Shown: positions 15,685-25,185, numbered from the stretch's first letter. The stretch is DNA of 56,610 nucleotides from Thioclava indica (GCF_000714545.1 NZ_AUNB01000019.1:1-56610); one strand, 5' to 3'. Numbers and translations: made by a program. Notes: generated from the letters alone by a model not told the origin.

Positions 15685-15960
15685 ATGAGTGCGCTCTCTT
15701 TGCCCGCCAAGCTTGATCTATCCACGGTTGAGGCGTTTTGCGATGCGATCCGGGCACGCAAAGGCGGCGATCTTGTGTTGGACGCAGGCGACGTGACGCT
15801 ACTGGGCGGGCTTGGGCTGCAAGTGCTGGCCGCGGCCGCTGCTGATTGGCGTCAAGCGGGTCATTCCCTATCCATTACGCCGCGATCCGAGAGTTTTGAT
15901 AACGCGCTTACCCATCTCGGCGTGACCCTCAATGATTTGCAATCCACGGAGGCCGCATGA
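15685..15960 (+). CDS. STAS-domain protein leading the chemotaxis operon
   Basis: The 91-residue product is a single STAS domain (anti-sigma-factor-antagonist fold): an N-terminal strand, then D-L-V-L-D-A-G-D-V-T-L-L-G-G-L-G-L-Q-V-L, the conserved phosphorylation-site region. Where SpoIIAA has Ser after the D-x-S/T pattern, this has L-L-G-G-L-G-L, so a phosphorylatable Ser at that exact site is missing. The start is uncertain: ATG 15685 gives a compact domain, while ATG 15631 would add 18 residues and begin inside a hairpin. Its stop overlaps the cheY start (ATGA). A lone STAS protein in this position occurs in other alphaproteobacterial che operons; its role there is not clear. Confidence 0.75.
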   Translation: MSALSLPAKLDLSTVEAFCDAIRARKGGDLVLDAGDVTLLGGLGLQVLAAAAADWRQAGHSLSITPRSESFDNALTHLGVTLNDLQSTEAA

Positions 15961-16322
15961 GCCTGAAAGTTCTCGCGGTCGATGACAGCCGCACCATTCG
16001 TGACATGCTCAAGCTTGCGCTTAGTAGTGCCGGGATTGAGTTGTATCTCGCCGAAGACGGGGTGCACGGGCTTGAGGTTCTTGAGGGGATCGAACCCGAT
16101 GCCATCATCTCCGATATCAACATGCCACGCCTTGACGGCTTTGGCTTTATCGAGGCGGTGCGCGGTCAAGACAAACACCGCGCAACCCCGATCTTGGTGT
16201 TGACCACCGAATCCGCCCCCGAGCTAAAGGCTCGCGCACGCGCCGCCGGGGCCACTGGCTGGATCGTGAAACCCTTCGATCCCAGCAAACTTGTCAAAGC
16301 GCTCAATATGGTCGCTGGCTAA
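15957..16322 (+). CDS. cheY: CheY-type response regulator
   Basis: A 121-residue single receiver domain. The acidic pair Asp9-Asp10, the phosphoacceptor Asp53 in I-S-D-I-N-M-P, the switch Thr in L-T-T-E-S and the conserved Lys in I-V-K-P-F are all present. It receives phosphate from CheA and would signal to the flagellar switch or act as a phosphate sink. It overlaps the STAS gene and is 10 bp before cheA. Confidence 0.92.
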   Translation: MSLKVLAVDDSRTIRDMLKLALSSAGIELYLAEDGVHGLEVLEGIEPDAIISDINMPRLDGFGFIEAVRGQDKHRATPILVLTTESAPELKARARAAGATGWIVKPFDPSKLVKALNMVAG

Positions 16323-16332
16323 GGAGAGAGCT

Positions 16333-18546
16333 ATGTCCAACGATCCGATGGCAGAAATCAAGGCCTCATTCTTTGTCGAATGTGGTGAGTTGCTCGAAAG
16401 CCTGCAAGATGCGCTCACCGACATGGATGAGGGCGCTTATGACAACGAAACGATCAACGTTGTCTTTCGCGCCGTGCATTCCATCAAGGGCGGCGCGGGG
16501 GCGTTTGGACTGGATGCGCTGGTCGCTTTTGCCCACCGCTATGAAACCGTCATGGATGAGGTGCGTTCTGGGCGCCTAGAGATTGATCACGACTCCCTGA
16601 AACTGTTCTTCCACACCGCCGATTTTCTGGCCGATCAGGTCGCGGCTGCGCGCGACGGGCTGCCCGAACCCGACGGATCCGAGGCGTGCCTGCAAGAGCT
16701 GGAAGCCCTGATGGGCGATGCCCTTCCCCCCCCCGAGGAAGAGGATATCTCTGATTTCCAACCGATGGGGCTTAGCCTTGATCTGGGCATTTCCGATGCC
16801 GAATTCGGCGATTTCGGATTGCCGCCACAGCTCGAAGATATGCCAGATGAAAGCGCTCCGTGGTCTTTGACCTTCACCCCCAGCAGCGCGCTTTATGCGT
16901 CGGGCAATGATCCCACACATTTACTGCGCAACCTACGTGATTTGGGCGAGGTTGTCCTGCGCTGTGATCTTGCTGCGCTTCCCGATTTTGACACGCTCGA
17001 GTCGCAACACTCCTATCTTAGCTGGCACGCAACTTTGCCGGGCGAGCTGGATGAAGGCGATATTCGCGACATCTTTGAGTTTGTTGAAGACGTTTGCACG
17101 CTAGAGCTGACGCGCACCTCACAAGACGCGCGCGCCGAGACCACAGAGTTCACTCTGCCCGACCTCTCTGATCTCGCTCCGCTCGGTGCAGATCCATCCA
17201 GTATGGCTGAATCGGTAGAAGCTGGCCCGGCTCAACAGGCCGATCCCGCGCCCGACACACCGGCCCCGGCAGAAACGCCCCCCCCGGCTGTCGATCCCCC
17301 CGCCGCCAAACCCACACCTCAAGCCAGTCCCAACGCCGAGGCACCGGGCGCGACCGTGCGCGTCGATCTTGAACGCATCGACCGTTTGGTAAACCTCGTG
17401 GGCGAATTGGTGATCAATCAAGCGATGCTCGCGCAATCCGTCGCCGAGGCGGGTCTGCCCCAAAATTCCAAGGTGATGACCGGGCTGGAAGCCTTCATGA
17501 TGCTGACCCGCGACATCCAAGACAGCGTCATGATGATCCGCGCCCAACCCGTTAAACCGCTGTTCCAACGGATGGGACGGATCGTGCGCGAAGCCTCGGC
17601 TGCCGTGGCAAAAGAGGTGCGTTTACGCACCGAAGGCGAGGCGACCGAGGTTGATAAAACGGTCATCGAGCGCCTCGCGGATCCGCTAACACATATGATC
17701 CGCAACGCGGTCGATCACGGTCTTGAAACACCCGACATTCGTGAAGCTGCCGGAAAACCGCGCGAGGGGATCATCACCCTCTCGGCGCAGCACCGATCCG
17801 GGCGTGTGGTGATTGAGATCATCGATGACGGTGCGGGCATTAATCGTAAAAAGGTGCTGGAAAAGGCGATTTCAAAAGGGCTTGTGCCGGCGGATGTGCA
17901 ACTCTCGGACGCCGAAATCGACAACCTCCTGTTCCTTCCCGGGTTTTCGACGGCCGATCAGATTTCGGCCCTTTCGGGGCGTGGTGTTGGCATGGATGTC
18001 GTGCGCAGCGCGATTCAGGCGCTTGGCGGGCGCATTGCGATCACGTCTGAGCCTGGAAAGGGAACGCGTTTCTCGATTTCGCTACCGCTCACCCTCGCGG
18101 TGCTCGATGGCATGGTGATCAGTGTCGCGAACGAAACCCTCGTTGTTCCACTGTCCGCCATCATTGAAACGGCGACCCTGACAACCGAAGATATTCGCTC
18201 GCTCGGCCCGCAAACAAACGTGATCCATGTGCGTGGCGACTTCGTTCCGCTTTACGATCTCGGGGCGGAACTGGGCTATCGCGCGCCGAAATCCTCTTAT
18301 GAAGGCGGCATCGTCTTGCTGACGGCTCAGGATAATGGCGAACGCTCGGCCCTCGTGGTCGACGCCATCATGGAGCAACGTCAGGTCGTGATCAAAGGAC
18401 TGCAACAGTCCTACGGCCACATTCCCGGCGTCGCTGCCGCCACAATTTTAGGAGACGGGCAGATCGCTCTGATCCTTGATCCCGCCGACCTCGTCCACAA
18501 CGCATCCGGCCGCACCCGCGGCTTGGAAACCGCCCTTGCAGGATAG
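16333..18546 (+). CDS. cheA: Chemotaxis histidine kinase CheA
   Basis: The 737-residue kinase has an HPt domain with His49 in V-H-S-I-K-G-G-A-G-A, a P2-like regulator-docking domain near residues 190-265, an Ala/Pro-rich linker (about 285-335), a dimerisation domain (from about 338), the ATPase domain with N-box H-M-I-R-N-A-V-D-H-G near 453 and G-R-G-V-G-M-D near 549, and a C-terminal CheW-like domain (from about 589). An AAGGAG site fixes the start at 16333. All key residues are present. Confidence 0.95.
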   Translation: MSNDPMAEIKASFFVECGELLESLQDALTDMDEGAYDNETINVVFRAVHSIKGGAGAFGLDALVAFAHRYETVMDEVRSGRLEIDHDSLKLFFHTADFLADQVAAARDGLPEPDGSEACLQELEALMGDALPPPEEEDISDFQPMGLSLDLGISDAEFGDFGLPPQLEDMPDESAPWSLTFTPSSALYASGNDPTHLLRNLRDLGEVVLRCDLAALPDFDTLESQHSYLSWHATLPGELDEGDIRDIFEFVEDVCTLELTRTSQDARAETTEFTLPDLSDLAPLGADPSSMAESVEAGPAQQADPAPDTPAPAETPPPAVDPPAAKPTPQASPNAEAPGATVRVDLERIDRLVNLVGELVINQAMLAQSVAEAGLPQNSKVMTGLEAFMMLTRDIQDSVMMIRAQPVKPLFQRMGRIVREASAAVAKEVRLRTEGEATEVDKTVIERLADPLTHMIRNAVDHGLETPDIREAAGKPREGIITLSAQHRSGRVVIEIIDDGAGINRKKVLEKAISKGLVPADVQLSDAEIDNLLFLPGFSTADQISALSGRGVGMDVVRSAIQALGGRIAITSEPGKGTRFSISLPLTLAVLDGMVISVANETLVVPLSAIIETATLTTEDIRSLGPQTNVIHVRGDFVPLYDLGAELGYRAPKSSYEGGIVLLTAQDNGERSALVVDAIMEQRQVVIKGLQQSYGHIPGVAAATILGDGQIALILDPADLVHNASGRTRGLETALAG

Positions 18547-18550
18547 GACC

Positions 18551-19021
18551 ATGACCCAAGACACGAGCAAAATAACCAGCGCCTCAGAAGTTGAACTCCT
18601 TTCGTTCCGTCTCGGCGAAGAGGAATACAGCGTCGACATCATGTCGGTGCGTGAGATTCGCGGCTGGACTCGCGCAACGCCGCTGCCGCACGCCCCCGCC
18701 TATGTTCGCGGCGTGATTAATCTGCGTGGAACGGTGTTGCCCGTCGTGGACTTGTCGGTGCGCCTTGGGATGGCCCCGGTTAAAGGCGACGCGCGAAACG
18801 TCATCATCGTCGTGCAAATGGGTGCCCAAACCGCAGGGCTGCTTGTTGATGCCGTCTCTGACATCTTGAATTTGCCGCGCTCAGAGTTGCAGCCACCGCC
18901 CGATCTCGCCGCAGATTCCGCGCATAATTATATCTCGGCACTGACCATCGTCGAAGGACGGATGATCCGCGTCCTTGATCTTGCATCGGTCCTTCCCGAA
19001 GACGCCGTCGAGGCCGCATGA
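18551..19021 (+). CDS. cheW: Chemotaxis adaptor CheW
   Basis: This 156-residue protein is one CheW domain, with F-R-L-G-E-E-E-Y-S-V-D-I-M-S-V-R-E-I and V-I-N-L-R-G-T-V-L-P-V-V-D-L as hallmark strands. It links receptors to CheA. It starts 4 bp after cheA and its stop overlaps the cheR start (ATGA). The longer frame upstream lies inside cheA and is not used. Confidence 0.95.
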   Translation: MTQDTSKITSASEVELLSFRLGEEEYSVDIMSVREIRGWTRATPLPHAPAYVRGVINLRGTVLPVVDLSVRLGMAPVKGDARNVIIVVQMGAQTAGLLVDAVSDILNLPRSELQPPPDLAADSAHNYISALTIVEGRMIRVLDLASVLPEDAVEAA

Positions 19022-19902
19022 ACGCTCAAGACACATCATCCCCGCCCCTCGGGCAAATCGTTCCAAGCGAAACCGAACTTGGGGCGATCGCGACCATCTT
19101 ACACGACGCGGCAGGAATCGTCATCGCACCGGGCAAGACCTCGATGGTGCAATCGCGCCTTGCCAAGCGATTACGCGCTCTGCACCTGCCCGATTACGCA
19201 AGTTATATCGCGCTCGTGCGCTCGGATGCCGGAACAGACGAGCGCCGAGAAATGGTCTCGGCCCTGACGACGAATGTGACGCATTTCTTTCGCGAAAAGC
19301 ACCATTTCGACACGTTGCGTGATGCGGCATTGCCCCCTCTTCTCGCGCGCGCCCGCGCCGGCGGTCGCGTCCGAATTTGGTCGGCGGGGAGTTCAAACGG
19401 CCAGGAAGCCTACACTATCGCCATGGTTCTCGCCGAGTTGTGTCCCGATTTTGAGCGTTTTGATATTCGAATCCTCGCCTCAGATATTGACCCAACGATG
19501 ATCGCGCGCGGGCGGGCAGGACGTTATCCAGCAACGGCAGTTGAACCGATCCCAGCGGAATTGCAGCGCAAATACTTTACGCCCTGCGATGGTGATTTCG
19601 AAGTGATCGCACCTTTGCGCAAACTGGTGTCGTTCAAAGAACTCAACCTGCATAAATCCTGGCCGATGTCGGGAAAATTCGACATCATTTTCTGCCGCAA
19701 CGTCGTGATATATTTCGACCCGCCTGCACAAGCAAAGCTCTGGCTACGATTTGAGGCTCAGCTCGCGCCTGATGGCTGGCTGTTCCTCGGCCATTCGGAA
19801 CGCATCACTGCGCGCCCTGACAGTCAGTTAACATCCGCAGGTGTCACCACCTATCGCCTGCCCGATACGGGCCCCAAAAGTGGAGGCCCAGCATGGCCCT
19901 AA
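19018..19902 (+). CDS. cheR: Chemoreceptor glutamate methyltransferase CheR
   Basis: A 294-residue SAM-dependent methyltransferase that methylates receptor glutamates. It has the helical N-terminal domain and the catalytic domain with F-F-R-E, W-S-A-G-S-S-N-G-Q-E-A-Y-T-I-A-M (SAM binding) and I-F-C-R-N-V-V-I-Y-F. It overlaps cheW by 4 bp and the following receiver gene by 10 bp. The matching methylesterase gene cheB is absent from the operon. Confidence 0.95.
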   Translation: MNAQDTSSPPLGQIVPSETELGAIATILHDAAGIVIAPGKTSMVQSRLAKRLRALHLPDYASYIALVRSDAGTDERREMVSALTTNVTHFFREKHHFDTLRDAALPPLLARARAGGRVRIWSAGSSNGQEAYTIAMVLAELCPDFERFDIRILASDIDPTMIARGRAGRYPATAVEPIPAELQRKYFTPCDGDFEVIAPLRKLVSFKELNLHKSWPMSGKFDIIFCRNVVIYFDPPAQAKLWLRFEAQLAPDGWLFLGHSERITARPDSQLTSAGVTTYRLPDTGPKSGGPAWP

Positions 19903-20279
19903 GAGACCAAATTCGCGTCATGGTTGTTGATGACATGTCCACAAGTCGCGGACTGATCACGCAAGCGCTTGACGCAATGGGCGTTCGCCAAGTCGGCTCC
20001 GCAACAGATGGGCCTGGTGCGCTACAGATACTCGAAAAAGCGCCGGTTCATCTGGTGATTTCGGATTACAACATGCCGGGGATGGACGGGCTGCAATTGC
20101 TTCATGCCCTACGCACCAGCGCGAAATCAAAATCTGTCGGCTTCATCCTCATAACAGGACGGGCCGATCGCGAGATCATCGAGACCGGTCGAAAACTCGG
20201 AATGAACAACTTCCTCAAAAAGCCATTCACACCGCAAGAACTCAAGGCGTGTATCGAAGCCGTCGTGGGGCGTTTGTGA
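19893..20279 (+). CDS. cheY: Second CheY-type response regulator
   Basis: The 128-residue single receiver domain has Asp13-Asp14, phosphoacceptor Asp58 in I-S-D-Y-N-M-P, a Thr in I-T-G and Lys in L-K-K-P-F. It differs clearly from the first CheY of the operon, so the two probably divide motor control and phosphate-sink roles, as known in multi-CheY alphaproteobacteria. It overlaps cheR by 10 bp. Confidence 0.9.
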   Translation: MALRDQIRVMVVDDMSTSRGLITQALDAMGVRQVGSATDGPGALQILEKAPVHLVISDYNMPGMDGLQLLHALRTSAKSKSVGFILITGRADREIIETGRKLGMNNFLKKPFTPQELKACIEAVVGRL

Positions 20280-20281
20280 AC

Positions 20282-20665
20282 ATGGAGGAGCGTCAGCGCA
20301 TCACCCCATCGGGGGATCATAAAGTGGCGCTAAATGCGCTAACTGCACGCGTGGGTGACGAACTAGAGACACTCGCGCGCCTCTCAACCGACGTGCAGCG
20401 CGCGCTATCAGCTTGCGGCGTTTCTGAGGGAACGGATGCGCAAGCGATACGCGAACTTCAGGGGATCGACAGGATCACGCAATCATTAGAAGATCTGGGG
20501 CGTTTAATGAGTGATATTTCGGCTGAAATTCCCAAAGACGTCAGTCTTCACGCGGAAACTATCCTGTCACGTCTTCGCCTTCACGAATTGATCGAAAACC
20601 TGGATCCAGCACACGAAAAAAACATCATGCCGCGCGAAGATGATGGGGAAATCATGTGGCTCTAG
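20282..20665 (+). CDS. Unknown helical protein ending the chemotaxis operon
   Basis: A 127-residue protein of unknown function begins 2 bp after the second cheY. It is predicted helical, with L-D-x and E-L rich segments, contains I-R-E-L-Q-G-I-D-R-I-T-Q-S-L-E-D-L-G-R-L in its middle, and has no membrane segment. The G-I-D-R-I-T-Q-S-L-E-D-L pattern loosely recalls CheZ-like or four-helix proteins with a D-x-x-x-Q motif, which would make it a CheY-P phosphatase candidate; that is an inference from pattern only. Confidence 0.6.
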   Translation: MEERQRITPSGDHKVALNALTARVGDELETLARLSTDVQRALSACGVSEGTDAQAIRELQGIDRITQSLEDLGRLMSDISAEIPKDVSLHAETILSRLRLHELIENLDPAHEKNIMPREDDGEIMWL

Positions 20666-21082
20666 TGAAACGCGTGAAGAAAAATGAAAAAACCACTTTT
20701 AAAACGCCGAATAGCTACTTGAGCTTTGGGTTTGGCACGGCTGTCGGCTGCATCAAGCCATTTCACTCAAGCGCAAGCCCCCGCAGAGGCAGTTTCACGA
20801 ATGGCCCTCGGTTTGCTAGGCTCGCCAACTCAAGTCCCGAAATCCGCATGAAATCAATGACCAACACGCCGCGCAGTGTATTTCCGCAATGGGCGTCAGG
20901 CACCGGATACTGCGGACCACGCCGCGACACCATTTCAAAACTCTTGCTGTTCACAATCGCCACAAACTGCCCAGCCCCAAACCCGTTTTCGCCTTGCCAC
21001 CAAGGCACACGACCCCTAGAAGGGCGGCTGAAATTGCGAACCGGCCGCGATCCGCGCGGCGTTAAGAGACAAAGGACATTCC
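20666..21082. other. Intergenic stretch before tig, no gene seen
   Basis: A 417-bp gap between the chemotaxis operon and trigger factor. Base composition is less GC-rich than its neighbours. An 81-codon minus-strand frame (20763-21008) shows no recognisable family and no clear ribosome site. No RNA gene or terminator hairpin is apparent. The tig promoter must lie in the last part; no box stands out. Confidence 0.5.
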
Positions 21083-22417
21083 ATGCAGGTCACCGAGACC
21101 CTCAACGACGGCCTCAAGCGCGGCTATGAAATCACCATCACCGCCAAAGAGCTGGACGACAAGGTTAACGCCAAGCTGGTCGAGGCTCAGCCCGAGATCG
21201 AAATGAAGGGCTTTCGCAAGGGCAAAGTCCCGATGGCGATGCTGCGCAAGAACTTCGGGCCGCGCATCCTTGGCGAAGCGATGCAGGAATCCGTCGATGG
21301 CGCGATGACCGAGCATTTCGAAAAAACCGGCGATCGCCCCGCGATGCAGCCGAAAATCGAAATGAAGGGCGGCGAAGAGTGGAAAGAGGGTGACGATGTT
21401 GTCGTGACCGTCGAATACGAAGCCCTTCCCGAGATCCCCGAAGCCGATCTGTCGGACGTGGAACTGGAACGTCTGGTTGTCAAAGCCGAAGACGCCGCGA
21501 TCACCGAAGCGCTGGAAAGCCTTGCCAAGACCGCCAAGAATTTCGAAGCCCGCGCTGACGGTGCTGCCTCGGAAACCGGCGATCAAGTTGTGATCGACTT
21601 TGAAGGCTTCGTCGATGGCGAAGCGTTTGAGGGCGGCAAAGGCGAAGGTTACCCGCTGGAACTCGGTTCGGGTTCGTTCATCCCCGGCTTTGAAGAGCAG
21701 TTGATCGGCAAAAAAGTTGGCGAAGATGTCGACGTGACTGTCAACTTCCCGACCGAATATGGCGCAGAGCATCTGGCGGGCAAAGAGGCCCTGTTCAAAT
21801 GCACCGTGCATGAAGTCAAAGCGCCCAAAGCTGCCGAGATCAGCGACGAGATGGCCAAGCAATTCGGCGCCGAAGATCTGTCGGGCCTGAAAGGCCAAAT
21901 CGCTGAGCGTCTTGAGGCTGAATACCAAGGCGCTGCGCGTCAGGTGATGAAGCGCGGTCTTCTGGACCAGCTCGACACCAAGGTGAAGTTCGACCTGCCC
22001 CCGAGCCTTGTTGAGGCCGAAGCCAAGCAGATCGCGCATCAACTGTATCACGAAGAGCATCCCGAAGATCAGGGCCACGACCATGCCGAAATCGAGACCA
22101 CGGACGAGCATAACTCGCTGGCCGAGCGTCGCGTGCGTCTGGGTCTGTTGCTGGCTGAAATCGGTCGCAAGCAAGAGATCGAAGTTACCGACGCCGAGAT
22201 GACGCAAGCGATCATGAACCAAGCCCGTCAGTATCCGGGTCAGGAACGTGCGTTCTTCGAATTCGTGCAGCAGAACCAGCAAATGCAACAGCAAATGCGC
22301 GCGCCGATCTTTGAAGACAAGGTCGTCGACTACATCGCTGGCGTGGCCAAAGTGACCGACAAAGAGGTCACCAAGGAAGATCTGCAAAAAGCCATCGAAG
22401 CGCTTGACGAACTTTAA
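21083..22417 (+). CDS. tig: Trigger factor, ribosome-associated chaperone and prolyl isomerase
   Basis: This 444-residue protein binds near the ribosome exit tunnel and assists nascent chains. The ribosome-docking signature G-F-R-K-G-K lies at residues 43-48, the FKBP-type isomerase domain spans about 155-245 ([10 protein letters not shown] ... [10 protein letters not shown]), and a helical C-terminal chaperone domain follows. AAAGGAC precedes the start. A strong terminator lies 24 bp after the stop. Confidence 0.97.
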   Translation: MQVTETLNDGLKRGYEITITAKELDDKVNAKLVEAQPEIEMKGFRKGKVPMAMLRKNFGPRILGEAMQESVDGAMTEHFEKTGDRPAMQPKIEMKGGEEWKEGDDVVVTVEYEALPEIPEADLSDVELERLVVKAEDAAITEALESLAKTAKNFEARADGAASETGDQVVIDFEGFVDGEAFEGGKGEGYPLELGSGSFIPGFEEQLIGKKVGEDVDVTVNFPTEYGAEHLAGKEALFKCTVHEVKAPKAAEISDEMAKQFGAEDLSGLKGQIAERLEAEYQGAARQVMKRGLLDQLDTKVKFDLPPSLVEAEAKQIAHQLYHEEHPEDQGHDHAEIETTDEHNSLAERRVRLGLLLAEIGRKQEIEVTDAEMTQAIMNQARQYPGQERAFFEFVQQNQQMQQQMRAPIFEDKVVDYIAGVAKVTDKEVTKEDLQKAIEALDEL

Positions 22418-22440
22418 GTCTCGCCGCTTTGGATGAATGA

Positions 22441-22467
22441 AAGGCCGCCCATTGAGGCGGCCTTTTT
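22441..22467 (+). terminator. Intrinsic terminator of tig
   Basis: AAGGCCGCC, a 6-nt loop (CATTGA), GGCGGCCTT and a T-run form a classical rho-independent terminator 24 bp after the tig stop. Confidence 0.9.
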
Positions 22468-22513
22468 GTATGCGTATTTGCGTGTAAATCGGGTGCGACC
22501 CGCACCCGCCGGG

Positions 22514-23554
22514 TCAGGTAAAACCGCCAACCGTTGCGTCATAGCTGAGCGGCGCGCTGACCCCTTGCAAAATTGCATAAGGCGCGTCCGGATCGCCCAA
22601 CAGCAGTGCCGTGCCATCTGCCGAGACCGTCTGGATCACGCTGCTCGGGTCTATCGCAGACGCCTCATAGCGGTCATCCCAAAGCTGCAAAACATCTTCA
22701 CCCGGCGTAAAATCAGTGATCACCGCGCTGTCCGACGTTTCGCCAAACTCTGCCAAATATGTCATCACCACCGTATCAGCCCCATCGCCTGTCGCGACAT
22801 CAGCGCGATCGCCCAGCCTGATCAGATCGTCGCCTTCCCCCGCATCGACGACGCCCTGCGCATCCCCCGTCCAAGACCCGAACGGCCCCACGGTGATTTC
22901 ATCCTCTCCTGAACCACCCGAAAGCGTCGATCCGCTAAAGAGCGATTGCAGCGTATCGTTGCCAGCGCCCCCGTCCAGAACTGCACCGCGATAGCACGTA
23001 AACGAGTCATCGCCCTCTCCACCCAGCAGCGTATCACTGCCGATGGTGTCGGTTGAGAGCAGACCATCATTCCCGTCGCCGCCCTCCAGCAGATCGCCCT
23101 AGAAGTCCTCTTTGCCATAGAGTGCATCATCGCCCGCGCCGCCCAAAAGCGTATCGGTGCCATTGCCGCCGTAAAGCACATCGCCGCCCTCCCCGCCCGC
23201 GAGCAGATCATCGGAGTCAAACGCCTCTTCGCCATCATACAAGGTATCATTCCCGGCCCCGCCCAGCAGCACATCGGGCGCCGCCACGCCCATCCAGCAC
23301 ACTGGGATCATCGCCCGCCGTAAGATCGTCATCGCCCTCGGTTCCTTCCACGAGCGTGAAATCCTCAATCGGCGTGTCGATCAGATCGGCATAGGGGGCC
23401 AGAAGATCGGTGAGCGTGGTATCGTCTGCGTCGTTCGCGCCAGACCTGCCCTCATCCGTTTCAGTGTCAGGAACGGCGTCGGTGTCCTGCCCGCTATCGA
23501 CCAGACGGCGCTGAGAGAGACAAAGCTGAGCAGCAATAAAACGCTTGAAAACAT
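22514..23554 (-). pseudogene. Broken RTX-type calcium-binding protein gene
   Basis: Three pieces of one gene are visible on the minus strand. A start at 23554 gives a hydrophobic leader (M-F-S-S-V-L-L-L-L-S-F-V-S-L). An Asp/Thr-rich segment (V-D-S-G-Q-D-T-D-A-V-P-D) follows in a second frame. From about 23270 a third frame carries glycine-rich repeats of the RTX/hemolysin type (L-L-G-G-A-G-N-D-T-L, Y-G-G-N-G-T-D-T-L, L-L-G-G-E-G-D-D). That last frame is interrupted by a TAG at 23099-23101 but keeps the same reading frame to a TGA at 22514. Two frameshifts and one nonsense codon make a functional product unlikely. Intact relatives are surface or secreted proteins whose repeats bind calcium. 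Sequencing error is a possible but less likely cause. Confidence 0.8.
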
Positions 23555-23818
23555 GGCGTTACCTGAGTGTGAAATGTTCCGAAACAGTCGGCGCCATTCA
23601 CAAACCTGCCAACGTCGATCACCCCCGCGAAAGGGAGGCGTGATAGCAGCCGCGCCATCGTTTTAGATTTCGCAACAATACTGGCGATGCGCGCCGATTT
23701 ACCCTGATATCGGAAACACGCCATATCCGGCACCAGGATACCCCCGCAAGCATATATGCGAAAACGGCGCAGGGTTTCCCCCGCGCCGTTTCCCGATTTT
23801 CCTTGCGATGCGAAAGAC

Positions 23819-24445
23819 TTAGTTGTCGTCTTCGTCGGCCGCAGCGGCCTCGGGGGTTGCCACGGGGCCACCCTCGTCATCGTCGTCCGCGGCTGCGCCC
23901 ATATCGTCGAACAGCTCGGAGATCTCGAATTCGGCAGCTGCGTCTTCTTCAGCAGCCAGATCCTGGATCGATTTGCCCGAAGCCTGCAATTCGGCCTCTT
24001 CCGCCGAACGCGCCACGTTGAGCGTGATCACAGCCATCACCTCGGGGTGCAGATGCACCTCAAGCTCGTGCAGGCCCAGCACTTTGATGGGCTGACGGAT
24101 GATGATCTGCTTGCGATCAACCGAGAAGCCCTCGTCGGTCGCAATCGTTGCGGCATCGCGCGTCGTGACCGACCCGTACAGGTTGCCACCATCGGATGCC
24201 GAGCGGATCACGATGAACTGCTGACCGTCAAGACGGGTCGACAGCGCTTCGGCCTCGGTTTTGGTTTCAAGGTTGCGTGCCTCAAGCTGTGCCTTGCGCT
24301 CTTCGAAAGAGGCAATGTTGGAGGCATTGGCGCGCAGCGCCTTGCCTTGGGGCAGCAGATAGTTGCGACCGTAGCCGTCCTTGACGGTCACGACATCGCC
24401 CATTTGGCCCAGCTTGGCCACACGTTCCAGAAGGATCACTTCCAT
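23819..24445 (-). CDS. rplI: Ribosomal protein L9 with acidic C-terminal extension
   Basis: The 208-residue product has the L9 N-terminus ([17 protein letters not shown]) and its RNA-binding and linker segments. About 55 residues beyond the usual length of about 150 form an Ala/Asp/Glu tail (residues 160-208). Similar tails are common in Rhodobacterales L9. It follows rpsR after 12 bp in the rpsF-rpsR-rplI operon. Confidence 0.97.
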   Translation of the reverse strand: MEVILLERVAKLGQMGDVVTVKDGYGRNYLLPQGKALRANASNIASFEERKAQLEARNLETKTEAEALSTRLDGQQFIVIRSASDGGNLYGSVTTRDAATIATDEGFSVDRKQIIIRQPIKVLGLHELEVHLHPEVMAVITLNVARSAEEAELQASGKSIQDLAAEEDAAAEFEISELFDDMGAAADDDDEGGPVATPEAAAADEDDN

Positions 24446-24457
24446 TGGTCGGTCTCC

Positions 24458-24682
24458 TTATTTCACGGCATAGGGGAGCAGCGCGAGGAAGCGCGCGCGT
24501 TTGATCGCACGGGCCAGTTCACGTTGCTTTTTCGCCGAAACGGCGGTGATACGGGCGGGCACGATCTTGCCACGCTCGGAAACGTAACGCTGCAAAAGAC
24601 GGGTGTCTTTGTAGTCGATCTTGGGCGCGTTATCGCCCGAGAACGGGCAGACCTTACGGCGACGGAAAAACGGTTTTGCCAT
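24458..24682 (-). CDS. rpsR: Ribosomal protein S18
   Basis: A 74-residue basic protein with the S18 signature [18 protein letters not shown]. It binds 16S rRNA with S6 on the 30S platform. The gene sits 21 bp after rpsF. Confidence 0.98.
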   Translation of the reverse strand: MAKPFFRRRKVCPFSGDNAPKIDYKDTRLLQRYVSERGKIVPARITAVSAKKQRELARAIKRARFLALLPYAVK

Positions 24683-24703
24683 GGTGTTGCTCCTATCTCT
24701 CGA

Positions 24704-25057
24704 TCAACGGCGCTCGCGACGGGTGTCGCGTTCGTCGCGTTTCTGCATTTGGACCGAAGGGCCCTCTTCGTGAGCGTCGACCTTGATGGTCAGCACGCGC
24801 ATCACGTCGTCATGCAGGCGGCACAGACGCTCCATTTCCTGCACGGCAGCCGAGGGGGCATCCGTTTTCAGGAAGGCGTAATGGCCTTTGCGGTTCTTGT
24901 TGATCTTATAGGCCATGGTCTTCACGCCCCAGTATTCCTGTTCGACGACTTTGCCGCCGTTATCGGAAAGGACCGTGGAGAAATGTTCGATAAGGCCTTC
25001 AGCTTGCGTGTTGGACAAGTCCTGACGCGCAATGAGGACATGCTCGTATAGCGGCAT
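24704..25057 (-). CDS. rpsF: Ribosomal protein S6
   Basis: This 117-residue protein starts M-P-L-Y-E-H-V-L-I-A-R-Q-D and has the S6 core G-V-K-T-M-A-Y-K-I-N-K-N-R-K-G-H-Y and a basic, charged tail. AGGAG before 25057 fixes the start; the longer upstream frame is not used. It heads the rpsF-rpsR-rplI operon. Confidence 0.98.
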   Translation of the reverse strand: MPLYEHVLIARQDLSNTQAEGLIEHFSTVLSDNGGKVVEQEYWGVKTMAYKINKNRKGHYAFLKTDAPSAAVQEMERLCRLHDDVMRVLTIKVDAHEEGPSVQMQKRDERDTRRERR

Positions 25058-25157
25058 GCGAACTCCTGTTTTCAAGGCGGCTTCATAGATGGGCGTATGA
25101 CTTCCGCAACCCATCACGAGAGGCTCCGCCGGTTCAATTCAACGCGGAAGATGGGGC

Positions 25158-25185
25158 CTTATAGGGGAATAGGCGTGGCGCGCAA
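25158..25185 (-). promoter_or_regulatory. Candidate promoter of rpsF-rpsR-rplI
   Basis: On the minus strand TTGCGC (25180-25185) is followed after 16 nt by TATAAG (25158-25163). Transcription would start about 95 nt before rpsF, leaving a leader long enough for the S6:S18 autoregulatory element known in many bacteria. I could not identify that element with certainty. Confidence 0.5.

Noticed and set aside
20763-21008. 81-codon minus-strand frame in the gap before tig
   Set aside because: No domain, no convincing ribosome site and ordinary length for chance in this composition.
20656-21129. 157-codon plus-strand frame bridging the gap into tig
   Set aside because: It overlaps the tig start by 47 bp, is out of frame with it and has no family resemblance.
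21062-22387. 441-codon minus-strand frame opposite tig
   Set aside because: Its residues mirror the trigger-factor codons and show no domain; tig has a start, ribosome site and terminator.
23756-25051. 431-codon plus-strand frame across rplI, rpsR and rpsF
   Set aside because: Antisense to three ribosomal protein genes.
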